A model generated the notes under the pieces. The model worked only from the letters and a program-made list of their open reading frames with translations, did not search any database and had not been told where the DNA came from. A stretch of DNA of 64,000 nt from JACPVF01 sp964502095 (GTDB taxonomy: Bacteria > Chloroflexota > Anaerolineae > Anaerolineales > Villigracilaceae), in the NCBI GenBank assembly GCA_964502095.1, contig CAZCUF010000015.1, positions 1 to 64,000 of the forward strand, given 5' to 3'. The stretch's first letter is position 1, and every line of letters starts with the position of its first letter. Below, one piece after another: positions 24,247 through 32,404 of the stretch. The position numbers and the translations under genes are program-made.

Positions 24247-24870
24247 ATGACATCCGATCCGGAATTCGCACCCATTCGTCCCAATCCATTGTTGATCGTT
24301 ATCTCCGGCCCGTCGGGCGCGGGAAAAGATTCGGTTGTACAGCGGATGCAGGAGCGCGGCCTGCCTTTTCATTTTGTGATCACGGCCACCACGCGCCCAC
24401 AGCGCGCCAATGAAGTCAATGGCCGCGATTATTTTTTTGTTTCCAAGGAAGAATTCGCGCGCATGATCGAGGAGGACGAGTTATTCGAATATGCGATTGT
24501 GTATAGCGATTACAAAGGTAATTCCAAAAAGCAGGTTCGCGAAGCGCTGGCCAGCGGCAAGGATGTGGTGATGCGATTGGATGTGCAGGGTGCAGAGACC
24601 ATTCGAAAACTTGCGCCGGAAGCCCTGTTGATTTTTATCACCACGGAAAATGAAGACGAGCTGGTGCGCCGCCTGAAAGATCGCAAGACCGAAACGCACG
24701 AGGAACTGGCTTTGCGGATCGCCACCGCCCGCAAGGAACTTCAACGCATTCAAGCGTTCGATTATGTGATTGTCAATCACGATTTTCGCCTGGATCATAC
24801 GGTGGATGTGATTCGCGCCATCATCGAAGCGGAACATCACCGCGTCCAACAGCGCAAGGTGAATTTGTGA
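24247..24870 (+). CDS. gmk: Guanylate kinase
   Basis: Phosphorylates GMP to GDP. 207 residues. P-loop GPSGAGKDS (about 21-29): the residue after the P-loop lysine is Asp rather than the usual Ser/Thr, with Ser next. GMP-binding motifs ITATTRPQRANEVNGRDYFFVSKEEF (40s-60s) and EYAIVYSDYKGNSKKQV are intact, as is LRLDVQGAETIRKL-type Walker B region. Length is typical. The end overlaps the rhomboid gene by four bases (GTGA; the rhomboid start at 24867 is GTG). Confidence 0.95.
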   Translation: MTSDPEFAPIRPNPLLIVISGPSGAGKDSVVQRMQERGLPFHFVITATTRPQRANEVNGRDYFFVSKEEFARMIEEDELFEYAIVYSDYKGNSKKQVREALASGKDVVMRLDVQGAETIRKLAPEALLIFITTENEDELVRRLKDRKTETHEELALRIATARKELQRIQAFDYVIVNHDFRLDHTVDVIRAIIEAEHHRVQQRKVNL

Positions 24871-25673
24871 ATCAATCTCCGGGTTCTCCGCCAGACTTTG
24901 ATTCCGCGTCCCAGCCGACGCCTCAGCCGGTTCCCGCTGTACGACAAGTTCATATTCAATTGCCGGTTTCCGTTCCGAAAGTCACGTACGCGATCATTGG
25001 CCTGACTGGGATTGTATATTTGCTTCAATTGGCCAGCATCTATTTTGCAGGCACGCCGTATCAGGGACTCGATTGGCTGGAACTGTTCGGCGCGCGCATC
25101 AATGGGCCGATTCGAGCGGGTGAGATCTGGCGTTTTATTACGCCGATCCTGTTGCATGCTTCCATCCCGCATATCCTATTCAATATGTACGCGTTATTTT
25201 TGTTCGGCCCAAGCCTCGAGCGTTATTTTGGGCATTGGCGCTTCCTGCTTCTCTATTTGTTGACAGGTTTTACCGGAAATGTTTTTTCGTTCCTGATCAT
25301 GAGCGACAATGGCTACTCAGTCGGCGCTTCGACATCCGTTTTCGGCTTGATTGCGGCGGAGGGCATATTCTTGTATCAGAACCGTGAACTGTTCGGCAAG
25401 CAGTCCGGGCGGATGATCGGAAATGTGGTGTTCGTGGTAGCGGTCAATTTGCTGATCGGGTTGACGCCGGGCATCGATATTTGGGGGCATATCGGCGGCT
25501 TGCTTGGAGGCTTGATCTTCACCTGGTTTGCGGGTCCGCGCTGGCGGGTGGAGGGAATCTATCCTGCGCTTCAGCTTGTGGATCAGCGCGAACTGCGTGA
25601 TGTAGTTACGGGCGCGCTGATCACGTTTGTAATTTTCGGCGGCCTGGCGGTTTGGGGAATGATCTTTGGTTGA
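24867..25673 (+). CDS. Rhomboid-family intramembrane serine protease
   Basis: 268 residues, six or seven helices after a Pro-rich cytoplasmic N-terminus (1-38). Oxyanion-region His102 and Asn106 are in HASIPHILFNMYALF, the catalytic Ser155 in VGASTSVFG, and the catalytic His208 in DIWGHIGGLLGG. So the Ser/His dyad is complete. It cleaves transmembrane helices of unknown substrates. The GTG start overlaps the gmk stop, so the pair is an operon ended by a strong terminator. Confidence 0.93.
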   Translation: MNQSPGSPPDFDSASQPTPQPVPAVRQVHIQLPVSVPKVTYAIIGLTGIVYLLQLASIYFAGTPYQGLDWLELFGARINGPIRAGEIWRFITPILLHASIPHILFNMYALFLFGPSLERYFGHWRFLLLYLLTGFTGNVFSFLIMSDNGYSVGASTSVFGLIAAEGIFLYQNRELFGKQSGRMIGNVVFVVAVNLLIGLTPGIDIWGHIGGLLGGLIFTWFAGPRWRVEGIYPALQLVDQRELRDVVTGALITFVIFGGLAVWGMIFG

Positions 25674-25675
25674 AT

Positions 25676-25717
25676 TAAAACGAAGAGAGCGGCGCTTCAG
25701 CCGCTCTCTTCGTTTTA
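25676..25717. terminator. Bidirectional terminator between rhomboid and ABC permease genes
   Basis: Seventeen-bp perfect stem AAAACGAAGAGAGCGGC (25677-25693 with 25700-25716). The base TTAAAACGAA is the same as in the terminator at 20589. Confidence 0.92.
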
Positions 25718-25724
25718 GCTTGTT

Positions 25725-26651
25725 TTAGCTTGCGCGTGCCAGGCGCGGGTCGAGCGCGTCGCGCAGGCCGTCACCGATCAGGTTGAAGGCCAGCACAACC
25801 AGCATAATGGCGATGCCGGGGAAGAACACCAAATGCGGCGCATTGAAAACGCTGTTACGTTCTTCGCCGAGCATTAGACCCCATTCAGGAGTGGGCTTCT
25901 CTGCGCCCAGCCCGAGGAAGGAAAGCGCCGCCGCATCGAGGATGGCTGTGGCGATGCCAAGTGTGCCTTGCACAATGAGGGGCGTCAACGCGTTGGGTAG
26001 GATGCGTGAAAATAAAAGTCGAAGAGGAGAAGCGCCCAGCGCTCTCGAAGCCTGAATGTATTCCAGTTCTTTTACCGATAGTACGCTGGCGCGCACGAGC
26101 CGGGCGTAGATTGGGATCGAGACAATGCCGATGGCCAGCAACGCGTTGACCAATCCGGGGCCGAGCACGGTAACGATCGCGATGGCCAGCAACAAAGAAG
26201 GGAAGGCCATCAAAACGTCCATGATGCGCATGATCAGGTTATCCAGCCAGTTGCCGACGAACCCGGAGATCGCGCCGAGCAATCCGCCCACGATGATGGC
26301 GAAGGAGACTGTCTCGAAGCCGATTTGAAGCGATAAGCGCGAACCGTACAAGATGCGGGAATAGAGATCGCGATTGTTTCCATCGATTCCCATAATGTGT
26401 TCCGGCTGGTCTGCCGGGCAACCCAGCAGATGGATACAAGGTCCCGAACGACGGACTACGTTATCCAGGGGAACGATCGGATCATACGGTGCCAGCACGC
26501 CCGCAAAGATCGCGATAAGAATCATCAGGCCCAGCAGGAATAGTCCCACCTGCGCGGAACGATGGCGCAGAAAGCGGCGCAATGCCTCAACAGTCGGAGG
26601 GCGGCGTTCGTGGATGGTTTCAGCGGAAAGTTTCGCAATATTCTCGGCCAT
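25725..26651 (-). CDS. Peptide/nickel-type ABC transporter permease (DppC/OppC family)
   Basis: 308 residues. Short cytoplasmic N-terminus (1-32) with RFLRHRSAQVGLF, a first helix, an external loop, then five helices. The EAA loop for contact with the ATPase is YIQASRALGASPLRLLFSRILPNALTPLIVQ (about 195-225). The stretch GTDNNGRDLYSRILYGSRLSL appears here as GIDGNNRDLYSRILYGSRLSL, as in DppC-type proteins. It would form the channel with the permease encoded just upstream. No ATPase gene follows, so ATPases must come from elsewhere. Confidence 0.92.
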   Translation of the reverse strand: MAENIAKLSAETIHERRPPTVEALRRFLRHRSAQVGLFLLGLMILIAIFAGVLAPYDPIVPLDNVVRRSGPCIHLLGCPADQPEHIMGIDGNNRDLYSRILYGSRLSLQIGFETVSFAIIVGGLLGAISGFVGNWLDNLIMRIMDVLMAFPSLLLAIAIVTVLGPGLVNALLAIGIVSIPIYARLVRASVLSVKELEYIQASRALGASPLRLLFSRILPNALTPLIVQGTLGIATAILDAAALSFLGLGAEKPTPEWGLMLGEERNSVFNAPHLVFFPGIAIMLVVLAFNLIGDGLRDALDPRLARAS

Positions 26652-26659
26652 GAAATTTC

Positions 26660-27736
26660 CTAATGCAGGCGAATACGCGGATCAAGATAAGCGTAGGAGA
26701 CATCTACGATCAGGTTGACCAGCACGAAGATAATGGCAATGACGATGGTAAATCCCTGAACCACGGGGTAATCTCTTGCCAGAATGGAAGTCACCAGTTG
26801 CGTTCCGACCCCTGGCAATAGAAAAACCGTTTCAGTAAGAATGGCTCCCGAAAGCAACGCGCCCGTTTCGATACCGATCATGGTCACGATGGGAATGAGC
26901 GCATTCCGCAAGGCGTGTTTCAAAACGACAATTCGATACATCAACCCCTTGGCGCGCGCGGTGCGGATGTAATCCAGTCCCAGCACTTCGAGCAGGCTGG
27001 AACGCGTCATACGCGCGATAATAGCCAGAGGAATGGTACCCACCGCGGTGGCCGGCAGGATCAAGTGCCATAATTCATCTTTGAATTGCGTCCAATTTCC
27101 GGTGATGAGGCTGTTGAAAAGCACCAGGTTCGAAAAAAAGTTGACGATGAAGCGCGGAAGTCCTGTGACATCTTTCATCCCCCAAAGCGTGAGAAGCGGT
27201 TCGAGGCTAATGCCCGAACTAAAACGGCCGGAGGGCGGGATATAAAAGGGCGTCCCTTTAAGCATTAAAGCAAACACGTAAGCCATCATAAGGCCCAGCC
27301 AGAAGACCGGCATGGAAACCCCCACGTTCGCTCCAACCATTGTGACGGTATCGATCCAGCTTCCGCGGCGGATGGCGGAGATAATTCCCAGCAACACCCC
27401 AAAGAAAGTGGAAAAAAGCATGGCGCAGACGGTCAACTCGATGGTCATAGGCAGGCGTTCAGCAATAATATCCACCACTGGGCGGCCGAAGCGAATCGAG
27501 TTGCCGAAATTGCCCTGGGCGGCGTTAATCAGATAACGTCCAAATTGGACAAGCAGAGGATCGTTCAATCCAAATCGTTCGCGAAATGCCTGGCATGCGG
27601 CCGGCGTGGCGCGCTCGCCGAGCATCGCGATACAAGGATCGCCCGGGATGAGATGAACAATAATAAAAGTGACCAGGAGAATCCCAATCAGAACTGGAAA
27701 AAGCATCAAAAGACGCCGGATGATGAATTGAGTCAT
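26660..27736 (-). CDS. Peptide/nickel-type ABC transporter permease (DppB/OppB family)
   Basis: 358 residues. N-terminal FIIRRLLMLFPVLIGILLVTFIIVHLIPGDP is the typical DppB start. RFGLNDPLLVQFGRYL and an EAA loop YIRTARAKGLMYRIVVLKHALRNALIPIVTMIG (about 255-287) follow. A loop of about 50 residues (PFYIPPSGRFSSGISLEPLLTLWGMKDVTGLP) between middle helices is typical of long members. Eight bases separate it from the DppC-type gene and 71 bases, holding a hairpin, from the binding-protein gene. Confidence 0.92.
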   Translation of the reverse strand: MTQFIIRRLLMLFPVLIGILLVTFIIVHLIPGDPCIAMLGERATPAACQAFRERFGLNDPLLVQFGRYLINAAQGNFGNSIRFGRPVVDIIAERLPMTIELTVCAMLFSTFFGVLLGIISAIRRGSWIDTVTMVGANVGVSMPVFWLGLMMAYVFALMLKGTPFYIPPSGRFSSGISLEPLLTLWGMKDVTGLPRFIVNFFSNLVLFNSLITGNWTQFKDELWHLILPATAVGTIPLAIIARMTRSSLLEVLGLDYIRTARAKGLMYRIVVLKHALRNALIPIVTMIGIETGALLSGAILTETVFLLPGVGTQLVTSILARDYPVVQGFTIVIAIIFVLVNLIVDVSYAYLDPRIRLH

Positions 27737-27752
27737 GAGCGATCACTTCGAG

Positions 27753-27784
27753 AAAGGGGTCAGGTCGTTCAACCTGACCCCTTT
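27753..27784 (-). repeat. Intercistronic stem-loop between binding protein and permease genes
   Basis: Perfect 13-bp stem AAAGGGGTCAGGT/ACCTGACCCCTTT (27753-27765 with 27772-27784), loop CGTTCA, no U-tract afterwards on the minus strand. Such stems after a binding-protein gene often protect its message and lower permease levels. The GGGGTCAGGT core also resembles REP-like elements of RAYT transposases; no such transposase is in view. Confidence 0.75.
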
Positions 27785-27807
27785 ACAGTGGTTAGGAACC
27801 CAAGCTC

Positions 27808-29529
27808 TTACTTGGGAGCGTTGAGGAACGCGCCGAAGAATGTGGTGAAGTATTCGAAGGTGCCGGTGCGGCCCTTGTGATTCGGGCTGGAGGCATCCCA
27901 TTCTGAGGCATACGTCGCGACTACATCGTTGGCGGTGAAGGGATCGCCGTCGGAGAATTTGACGCCCGAGCGCAGGTGGAAGGTCCATTCAGTCAGATCC
28001 GCGTTGGCTTCGTATGTTTCAGCCAGGCCGGGTTTGACTGCTACGCCGCCTACTTCGTAAGAGAGCAGGGCATCGTACATCTGCTCGCAGACGCGCAGGC
28101 TCTCGCCGTCGGATTCGTCCGAGCACCAGATCGCGCCCGGTTCGCCGTTTTGCATGAAGACAAAGGTATCCGTGCCATTGTCCATCACGGAGAAGATTTC
28201 ATTGCTGAGCGGGCTGGTGTGAGCGTTCTTGACAGTGGCCTTGTACGCAACTGCGGAGGCGCCGTGAGCAACCGGGATCACCGGGACGAGGTCCTTGATC
28301 AGCTGATTGACCTTGTCGTAATGTTGCTGGCGGGCGGCGGGATCGGATAACTGCGCGGCGGCCTGAATTTCAGAAGCCAGATCGGGATACAGGTCACCGA
28401 ACTGTTTGTTGCTGGCATTGGCGAAGTGATAATCGAAGAAGTTGGTCGAATCCGGGTAGTCAGCGCCCCAACCGAGCAGATAGAAGGGTTCTCTGCCGGC
28501 GGAGGTGTTATCGATGAAGGTGGTGGACTCTTCTTCGGTCACTTTGGCTTTCACGCCGATCTTGGCCAATTCAGCTGAGATTTCCTGCGCAACTTTGTCT
28601 GGTGAGGGCAGGTAACTGCGGGTCACGTTGCGGTAGGTGAGCGGGATTTCCTGCGAGAAGTCGAAGCCCGCGTCGGTCAGCATCTGCTTGGCGGCATCGG
28701 GATCGTAAGCGTACCATTTGAATCCGGGGGTATAACCGGGGTTGAATACCTCGGGAACAAAGGTATCGGCCACAGTGGATCCGCCCGGGTAGAACTGATC
28801 TACGATGTGCTGGCGGTCAATCGCCATGGCGAAAGCCTGGCGGACTTTGACATCATCGAACGGCTTGATGTTGTGATTGAAGCCGATATAGAAGACGTTC
28901 AACGCTTCGCGCGGCAGTAATTGCAGATTGGGATCGGCCTTGATGGTGGCGAAATCTTCAGGCGCCGGATTGTCGATGCCATCCACAGTGCCGGACTGGA
29001 GTTCCAGCAAGCGCTGAGCGGATTGATCGGACCAGCGGAAGATCAGAGTGGATTGGTGAGGCTTGTCGCCCCAGTAATTGGGATTGGCAACCAAAGTGAT
29101 GTGATCACCCTGCACCCATTCCTTGAGCATGTAGGGGCCGGTGCCGTTGGTGGCCTGGCTCATCTTTACTGAATCGCCGCTGTTGGCATCCAGGAATTTC
29201 TTGCTCTGGATCGCAAAAACGCCGAACGCGACTTTGGATGGGAAGGCCGGGTCGGGCAGGCACAAAGTGAACTTCACAGTGTGTTCGTCTACAGCTTCGA
29301 TGGATTTGAGCTTGGCGGGGTTATCGGCAGTGCCATAATTGCAGTCAGGGGCTTCTACTTTATCGCCCTGAAAAGCAGGCGCCGCTGTGGGAGCTTCCGT
29401 TGCCGTGGGGGCCTCGGTAGCGGGGGCGGCAGTTGCGGCGGGGGGCGGAGTCGCTTGGGGCCCGCAGGCAACTAACACAACGCTGGCCAAAACGACCAGC
29501 GAGAACAGCACATACAAATGGCGTTTCAC
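27808..29529 (-). CDS. Peptide/nickel-type ABC substrate-binding lipoprotein, circularly permuted
   Basis: 573 residues, GTG start at 29529 with GGAGGAG upstream. Residues 1-22 are a lipoprotein signal (lipobox LVAC, Cys22), and 23-52 a Pro/Thr/Ala linker. The SBP_bac_5 sequence is complete but out of order. Residues 72-450 run from LKSIEAVDEHTVKFTL through NGTGPYMLKEW, NPNYWGDKP, VRQAFAMAIDRQ and LLGWGADYPD to VIPVAHGASAVAY, which is the usual middle and end of the family. Residues 452-573 then give FVFMQNGEPGAIW, LRVCEQMYDALLSYE, VKPGLAETYEA, WTFHLRSGVKFSDGDPFTANDV, which normally form the N-terminus of the mature protein. Function as an oligopeptide or similar receptor is likely. First gene of the importer operon. 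Confidence 0.92.
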   Translation of the reverse strand: MKRHLYVLFSLVVLASVVLVACGPQATPPPAATAAPATEAPTATEAPTAAPAFQGDKVEAPDCNYGTADNPAKLKSIEAVDEHTVKFTLCLPDPAFPSKVAFGVFAIQSKKFLDANSGDSVKMSQATNGTGPYMLKEWVQGDHITLVANPNYWGDKPHQSTLIFRWSDQSAQRLLELQSGTVDGIDNPAPEDFATIKADPNLQLLPREALNVFYIGFNHNIKPFDDVKVRQAFAMAIDRQHIVDQFYPGGSTVADTFVPEVFNPGYTPGFKWYAYDPDAAKQMLTDAGFDFSQEIPLTYRNVTRSYLPSPDKVAQEISAELAKIGVKAKVTEEESTTFIDNTSAGREPFYLLGWGADYPDSTNFFDYHFANASNKQFGDLYPDLASEIQAAAQLSDPAARQQHYDKVNQLIKDLVPVIPVAHGASAVAYKATVKNAHTSPLSNEIFSVMDNGTDTFVFMQNGEPGAIWCSDESDGESLRVCEQMYDALLSYEVGGVAVKPGLAETYEANADLTEWTFHLRSGVKFSDGDPFTANDVVATYASEWDASSPNHKGRTGTFEYFTTFFGAFLNAPK

Positions 29530-29634
29530 AGTATCTCCTCCGAGTGTTTGAATAGGATGGAAGAAAACGAACGGTATGAAATTAATTAATAGATATCAGG
29601 AAAGGCGCACCTCCTCTGTGAGCTAATTGACGGG

Positions 29635-29663
29635 ATTATACATTAAAAAACGGGGATTGGCAG
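29635..29663 (-). promoter_or_regulatory. Promoter of the ABC importer operon
   Basis: On the minus strand CTGCCA (29658-29663) and TATAAT (29635-29640) are 17 bases apart. They lie at the end of the radical SAM gene and 100 bases before the GTG of the binding protein. Confidence 0.55.
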
Positions 29664-30755
29664 GCCGATTCCGTTCAAATGGACCTCAGACCGGTTGCCG
29701 TGCCAGAGACCGGGTATCTGCATCCCACACTTTGGGCATGCCCCTTTTTCTGTCAGACGATATTCAGAAATAACGTAGCCTCTGCGTTGAATAAGCCGCT
29801 CGTTGCAGTTCGGGCAAAAAGTATCTTCGTATTCTTCTACGCGGCCCGGCAGGTTGCCTGCATATACATAACGTAACCCTGCTTCTCTTCCGATCTCAGC
29901 CGCGCGTAGAATGGTGCGCGTGTCCGTATTGGCGGGATCGGTCATTTTATAATCTTTGTGGAAGGCGGTTACGTGCCAGGGAATGTCGGGGGAGAGTCCG
30001 GCCAGGAAACGCGCGGCATCCCAAAGTTCCTCGTTCGAATCGTTGAAACCCGGAATCACTAATGTGACCACCTCCACCCAGAATCCGGCGGCGCGCGCGC
30101 GTTGAATGCCATCCAGTGTATGCTGAAGCACCCCGCCGAGCGAACGGTAGTTTTTATCGCTCATACACTTCAAGTCCACTTTGTAGGCATCGAGATAGGG
30201 CTGAAGATATTCCATCACTTCGGGTGTGTTATTTCCGTTGGACACATAAGCGCATTTCAACCCGGCTTCTTTGACGGCGCGAAAGATTTTAATTGCCCAT
30301 TCGCTGGTGATGAGCGGTTCATTATAGGAAGATACCACAATGGATGCGCCGCTCTGCCGTGCCAATCTGACCATGTTCTCCGGCGTGATCTTCCGCACGA
30401 AGTTGATGGCTTCATCGGAGGCGGGATCGCGCAAGGCCTGTGACGTGAGCCAGTTCTGGCAATAGCCGCAATGATAATCACAGCCCAGCATGCCGAACGT
30501 CAACGCGTTGGCGCCGGGCAGTACATGGAAGAAAGGTTTCTTTTCGATTGGGTCGGCTTGAAGCGCGGCCACATAGCCAGAGGGGACGCGCAGTTTTCCA
30601 TCCTGATTGAAGCGTACCTGGCAAATGCCGCGTTTGCCCGGGCGGATCAAACAGCGATGCCCGCACGCGAAACACCTTAATGAGCCGTCCGCGTACGACT
30701 CATACAGTTCCCCTTCGACTGTTAAACGATCCAGGACTTCGGCCATTGAAGTCAT
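29643..30755 (-). CDS. amrS: AmmeMemoRadiSam-system radical SAM enzyme
   Basis: 370 residues. The radical SAM cluster motif is CDYHCGYCQN (Cys92, Cys96, Cys99), in the PflA-activase-like form with HCGYCQN. Four earlier cysteines (Cys28, Cys31, Cys35, Cys45) and two C-terminal zinc-ribbon pairs (CPNC, CPKC) are typical of the AmmeMemoRadiSam subfamily. The family normally co-occurs with AMMECR1 and MEMO-like proteins; neither gene is in this window. Substrate unknown. ATG at 30755 has AAGG upstream; ATG at 30746 is an alternative. It may be co-transcribed with the upstream universal stress gene. Confidence 0.9.
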   Translation of the reverse strand: MTSMAEVLDRLTVEGELYESYADGSLRCFACGHRCLIRPGKRGICQVRFNQDGKLRVPSGYVAALQADPIEKKPFFHVLPGANALTFGMLGCDYHCGYCQNWLTSQALRDPASDEAINFVRKITPENMVRLARQSGASIVVSSYNEPLITSEWAIKIFRAVKEAGLKCAYVSNGNNTPEVMEYLQPYLDAYKVDLKCMSDKNYRSLGGVLQHTLDGIQRARAAGFWVEVVTLVIPGFNDSNEELWDAARFLAGLSPDIPWHVTAFHKDYKMTDPANTDTRTILRAAEIGREAGLRYVYAGNLPGRVEEYEDTFCPNCNERLIQRRGYVISEYRLTEKGACPKCGMQIPGLWHGNRSEVHLNGIGLPIPVF

Positions 30756-30797
30756 CTTACGAACCTTCTGGCGGTGAGCCGCCGAAATGCAAACGAT

Positions 30798-31220
30798 CTA
30801 ATGCACGATCAACACAGGACAAGGCGCGTGACTGACCACTTTTTGACTCGTACTGCCGAGCACTGCGCCGGCGATGCGTCCCAGGCCGCGCGAGCCCATT
30901 ACGATCAAACTGCTCTTGCGCGTGGTGGCCACTTTGATGATCGCCTCGGCGGGCGAACCTTCGATCAATTCGGTGTGAATTTCAAGCGTGGTTTCACCCA
31001 CAGCTTCTTGGGCGGCTTTCAGAATCTCATTCGCCTCCAGCAGGCGCGCGTCGATCGCATTCTGGAGGTTGGGCTCGCCCAGGTAATGAGGGATGGGCTC
31101 ATAAGCCACGACGATACGGAGTTCTTTGATATCGGAACAGCATAGCAGGTCCGCGACCGTTTTAGCCGCGCGCAAACTGTGTTTTGAACCGTCGACTGCG
31201 AGTAGGATTCTCTCGAACAT
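30798..31220 (-). CDS. Universal stress protein (UspA family)
   Basis: 140 residues from ATG at 31220, which has AAGGAGG upstream on the minus strand; a start at 31241 would include the ribosome site and is rejected. It begins MFERILLAVDGSKHSLRA and ends with the ATP-binding motif VMGSRGLGRIAGAVLGSTSQKVVSHAPCPVLIVH, that is G-2x-G-9x-G(S/T), so it belongs to the ATP-binding UspA class. Single domain. Divergent from the hyp cluster. Confidence 0.94.
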   Translation of the reverse strand: MFERILLAVDGSKHSLRAAKTVADLLCCSDIKELRIVVAYEPIPHYLGEPNLQNAIDARLLEANEILKAAQEAVGETTLEIHTELIEGSPAEAIIKVATTRKSSLIVMGSRGLGRIAGAVLGSTSQKVVSHAPCPVLIVH

Positions 31221-31397
31221 TCTGCCTCCTTTTTTCAACATAAGTATACGTCATTTTGCAGCGGATAGAAGGCCGGGCGTTGAAAACCCCGCAGAAAAGT
31301 TGATTATTCATATCTTTTCGATGACTTTCGTCCCGATAGGTAAAGCGCCGCGTTGATGTATACTTCGCGTGAAGAACCGATTGGAAAATCGCCCACG

Positions 31398-31751
31398 ATG
31401 CATGAACTGCCTGTGACTCAATCCATCCTGAAGATCGCGCTCGAATATGCCGAGAAAGTCCACGCACGGCACGTCACCGATGTGCACATTGTGCAGGGCG
31501 AACTCTCCAGCATGTTGGACGACTCGATTCAGTTCTACTGGGAGATCATCGCCAAAGACACGATTGCGCAACATGCCACACTCCACTTCCGCCGCGTGCC
31601 CGCCGAATTGCAGTGCATGGCTTGTTTTCAAAAATACCATCCTCATGACGGCGAACTGGTCTGTCCATTTTGCGGCAGTGTAGGCGCCAAAATCATTGCC
31701 GGGGAGGAGTTTTTCGTGGAAGCGATCGATGTGGATACGGGTGAAGAATGA
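31398..31751 (+). CDS. hypA: Hydrogenase nickel insertion protein HypA
   Basis: 117 residues from ATG at 31398, because mature HypA begins MHEL, whose Met-His N-terminus binds nickel; upstream in-frame starts are rejected for that reason. The zinc site is two CxxC pairs in LQCMACFQKYHPHDGELVCPFCGS (about 74-96 of the protein, split by a His/Asp loop). Works with HypB to insert nickel into the large subunit of [NiFe] hydrogenase. First gene of hypABFCDE; overlaps hypB by four bases. Confidence 0.96.
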   Translation: MHELPVTQSILKIALEYAEKVHARHVTDVHIVQGELSSMLDDSIQFYWEIIAKDTIAQHATLHFRRVPAELQCMACFQKYHPHDGELVCPFCGSVGAKIIAGEEFFVEAIDVDTGEE

Positions 31752-32404
31752 CTGCGCGTATTCCGGTAGTTGAAAATATTTTAAGCGCCAACGACCGTTT
31801 GGCCCGGGAAAACCGCGCCCGCCTCGAGGCCGCGGGAGTCTTTTCCATCAACCTGATGGCTTCGCCCGGCGCGGGCAAAACCTCCATCATCGAGAGAACT
31901 CTGCCGCGCCTCAAGAATGAATTACGCGTGGCAGTGATAGACGGTGACATCGCCACCTCCTTCGATGCTGACCGCGCCGCCTCGGCAGGCGCGCAGGCTT
32001 CGATTCAAATCAATACCGGCGGCGAATGTCACCTCGACGCGGTCATGTTGCACGGCGCGCTCGATCAACTCGATCTTGCCCAGTTCGACTTGCTCATCGT
32101 TGAAAACGTTGGCAATCTGGTGTGTCCCGCTGAATTTCGTCTCGGCACGCATAAGTCCGTATTGATCGCCTCCGTTCCCGAAGGTGACGACAAACCGTAT
32201 AAATATCCGGGCATGTATCGCGGCGTCGATGCGTTGGTTATCAACAAAATTGACCTCCTGCCGTACGTTCCGTTCAAAATGGATTTCTTTCAGCGCGGCG
32301 TGGAAGCGCTCAACCCCGGCATAGTCACCTTTCCGCTTTCGTGCCGCACGGGCGAAGGCCTGGATGCCTGGCTCGATTGGATTCTTCAAAACGTGAAACG
32401 CTGA
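31748..32404 (+). CDS. hypB: Hydrogenase nickel insertion GTPase HypB
   Basis: 218 residues. P-loop ASPGAGKTSIIERT (about 37-50), VAVIDGDIATSFDADR, the metal-site region GGECHLDA with the conserved Cys-His, ENVGNLVCPAEF, and the G4 motif INKIDLLPYV. It lacks the long N-terminal His-rich nickel-storage stretch of some species. Provides GTP-driven nickel delivery with HypA. Start overlaps hypA; the stop overlaps the hypF start by one base (TGATG). Confidence 0.96.
   Translation: MTARIPVVENILSANDRLARENRARLEAAGVFSINLMASPGAGKTSIIERTLPRLKNELRVAVIDGDIATSFDADRAASAGAQASIQINTGGECHLDAVMLHGALDQLDLAQFDLLIVENVGNLVCPAEFRLGTHKSVLIASVPEGDDKPYKYPGMYRGVDALVINKIDLLPYVPFKMDFFQRGVEALNPGIVTFPLSCRTGEGLDAWLDWILQNVKR

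Noticed and set aside
27753..27784. REP/RAYT mobile element
   Set aside because: Only one hairpin with a GGGGTCAGGT core is present and no RAYT transposase is in the window; kept only as an intercistronic stem-loop.
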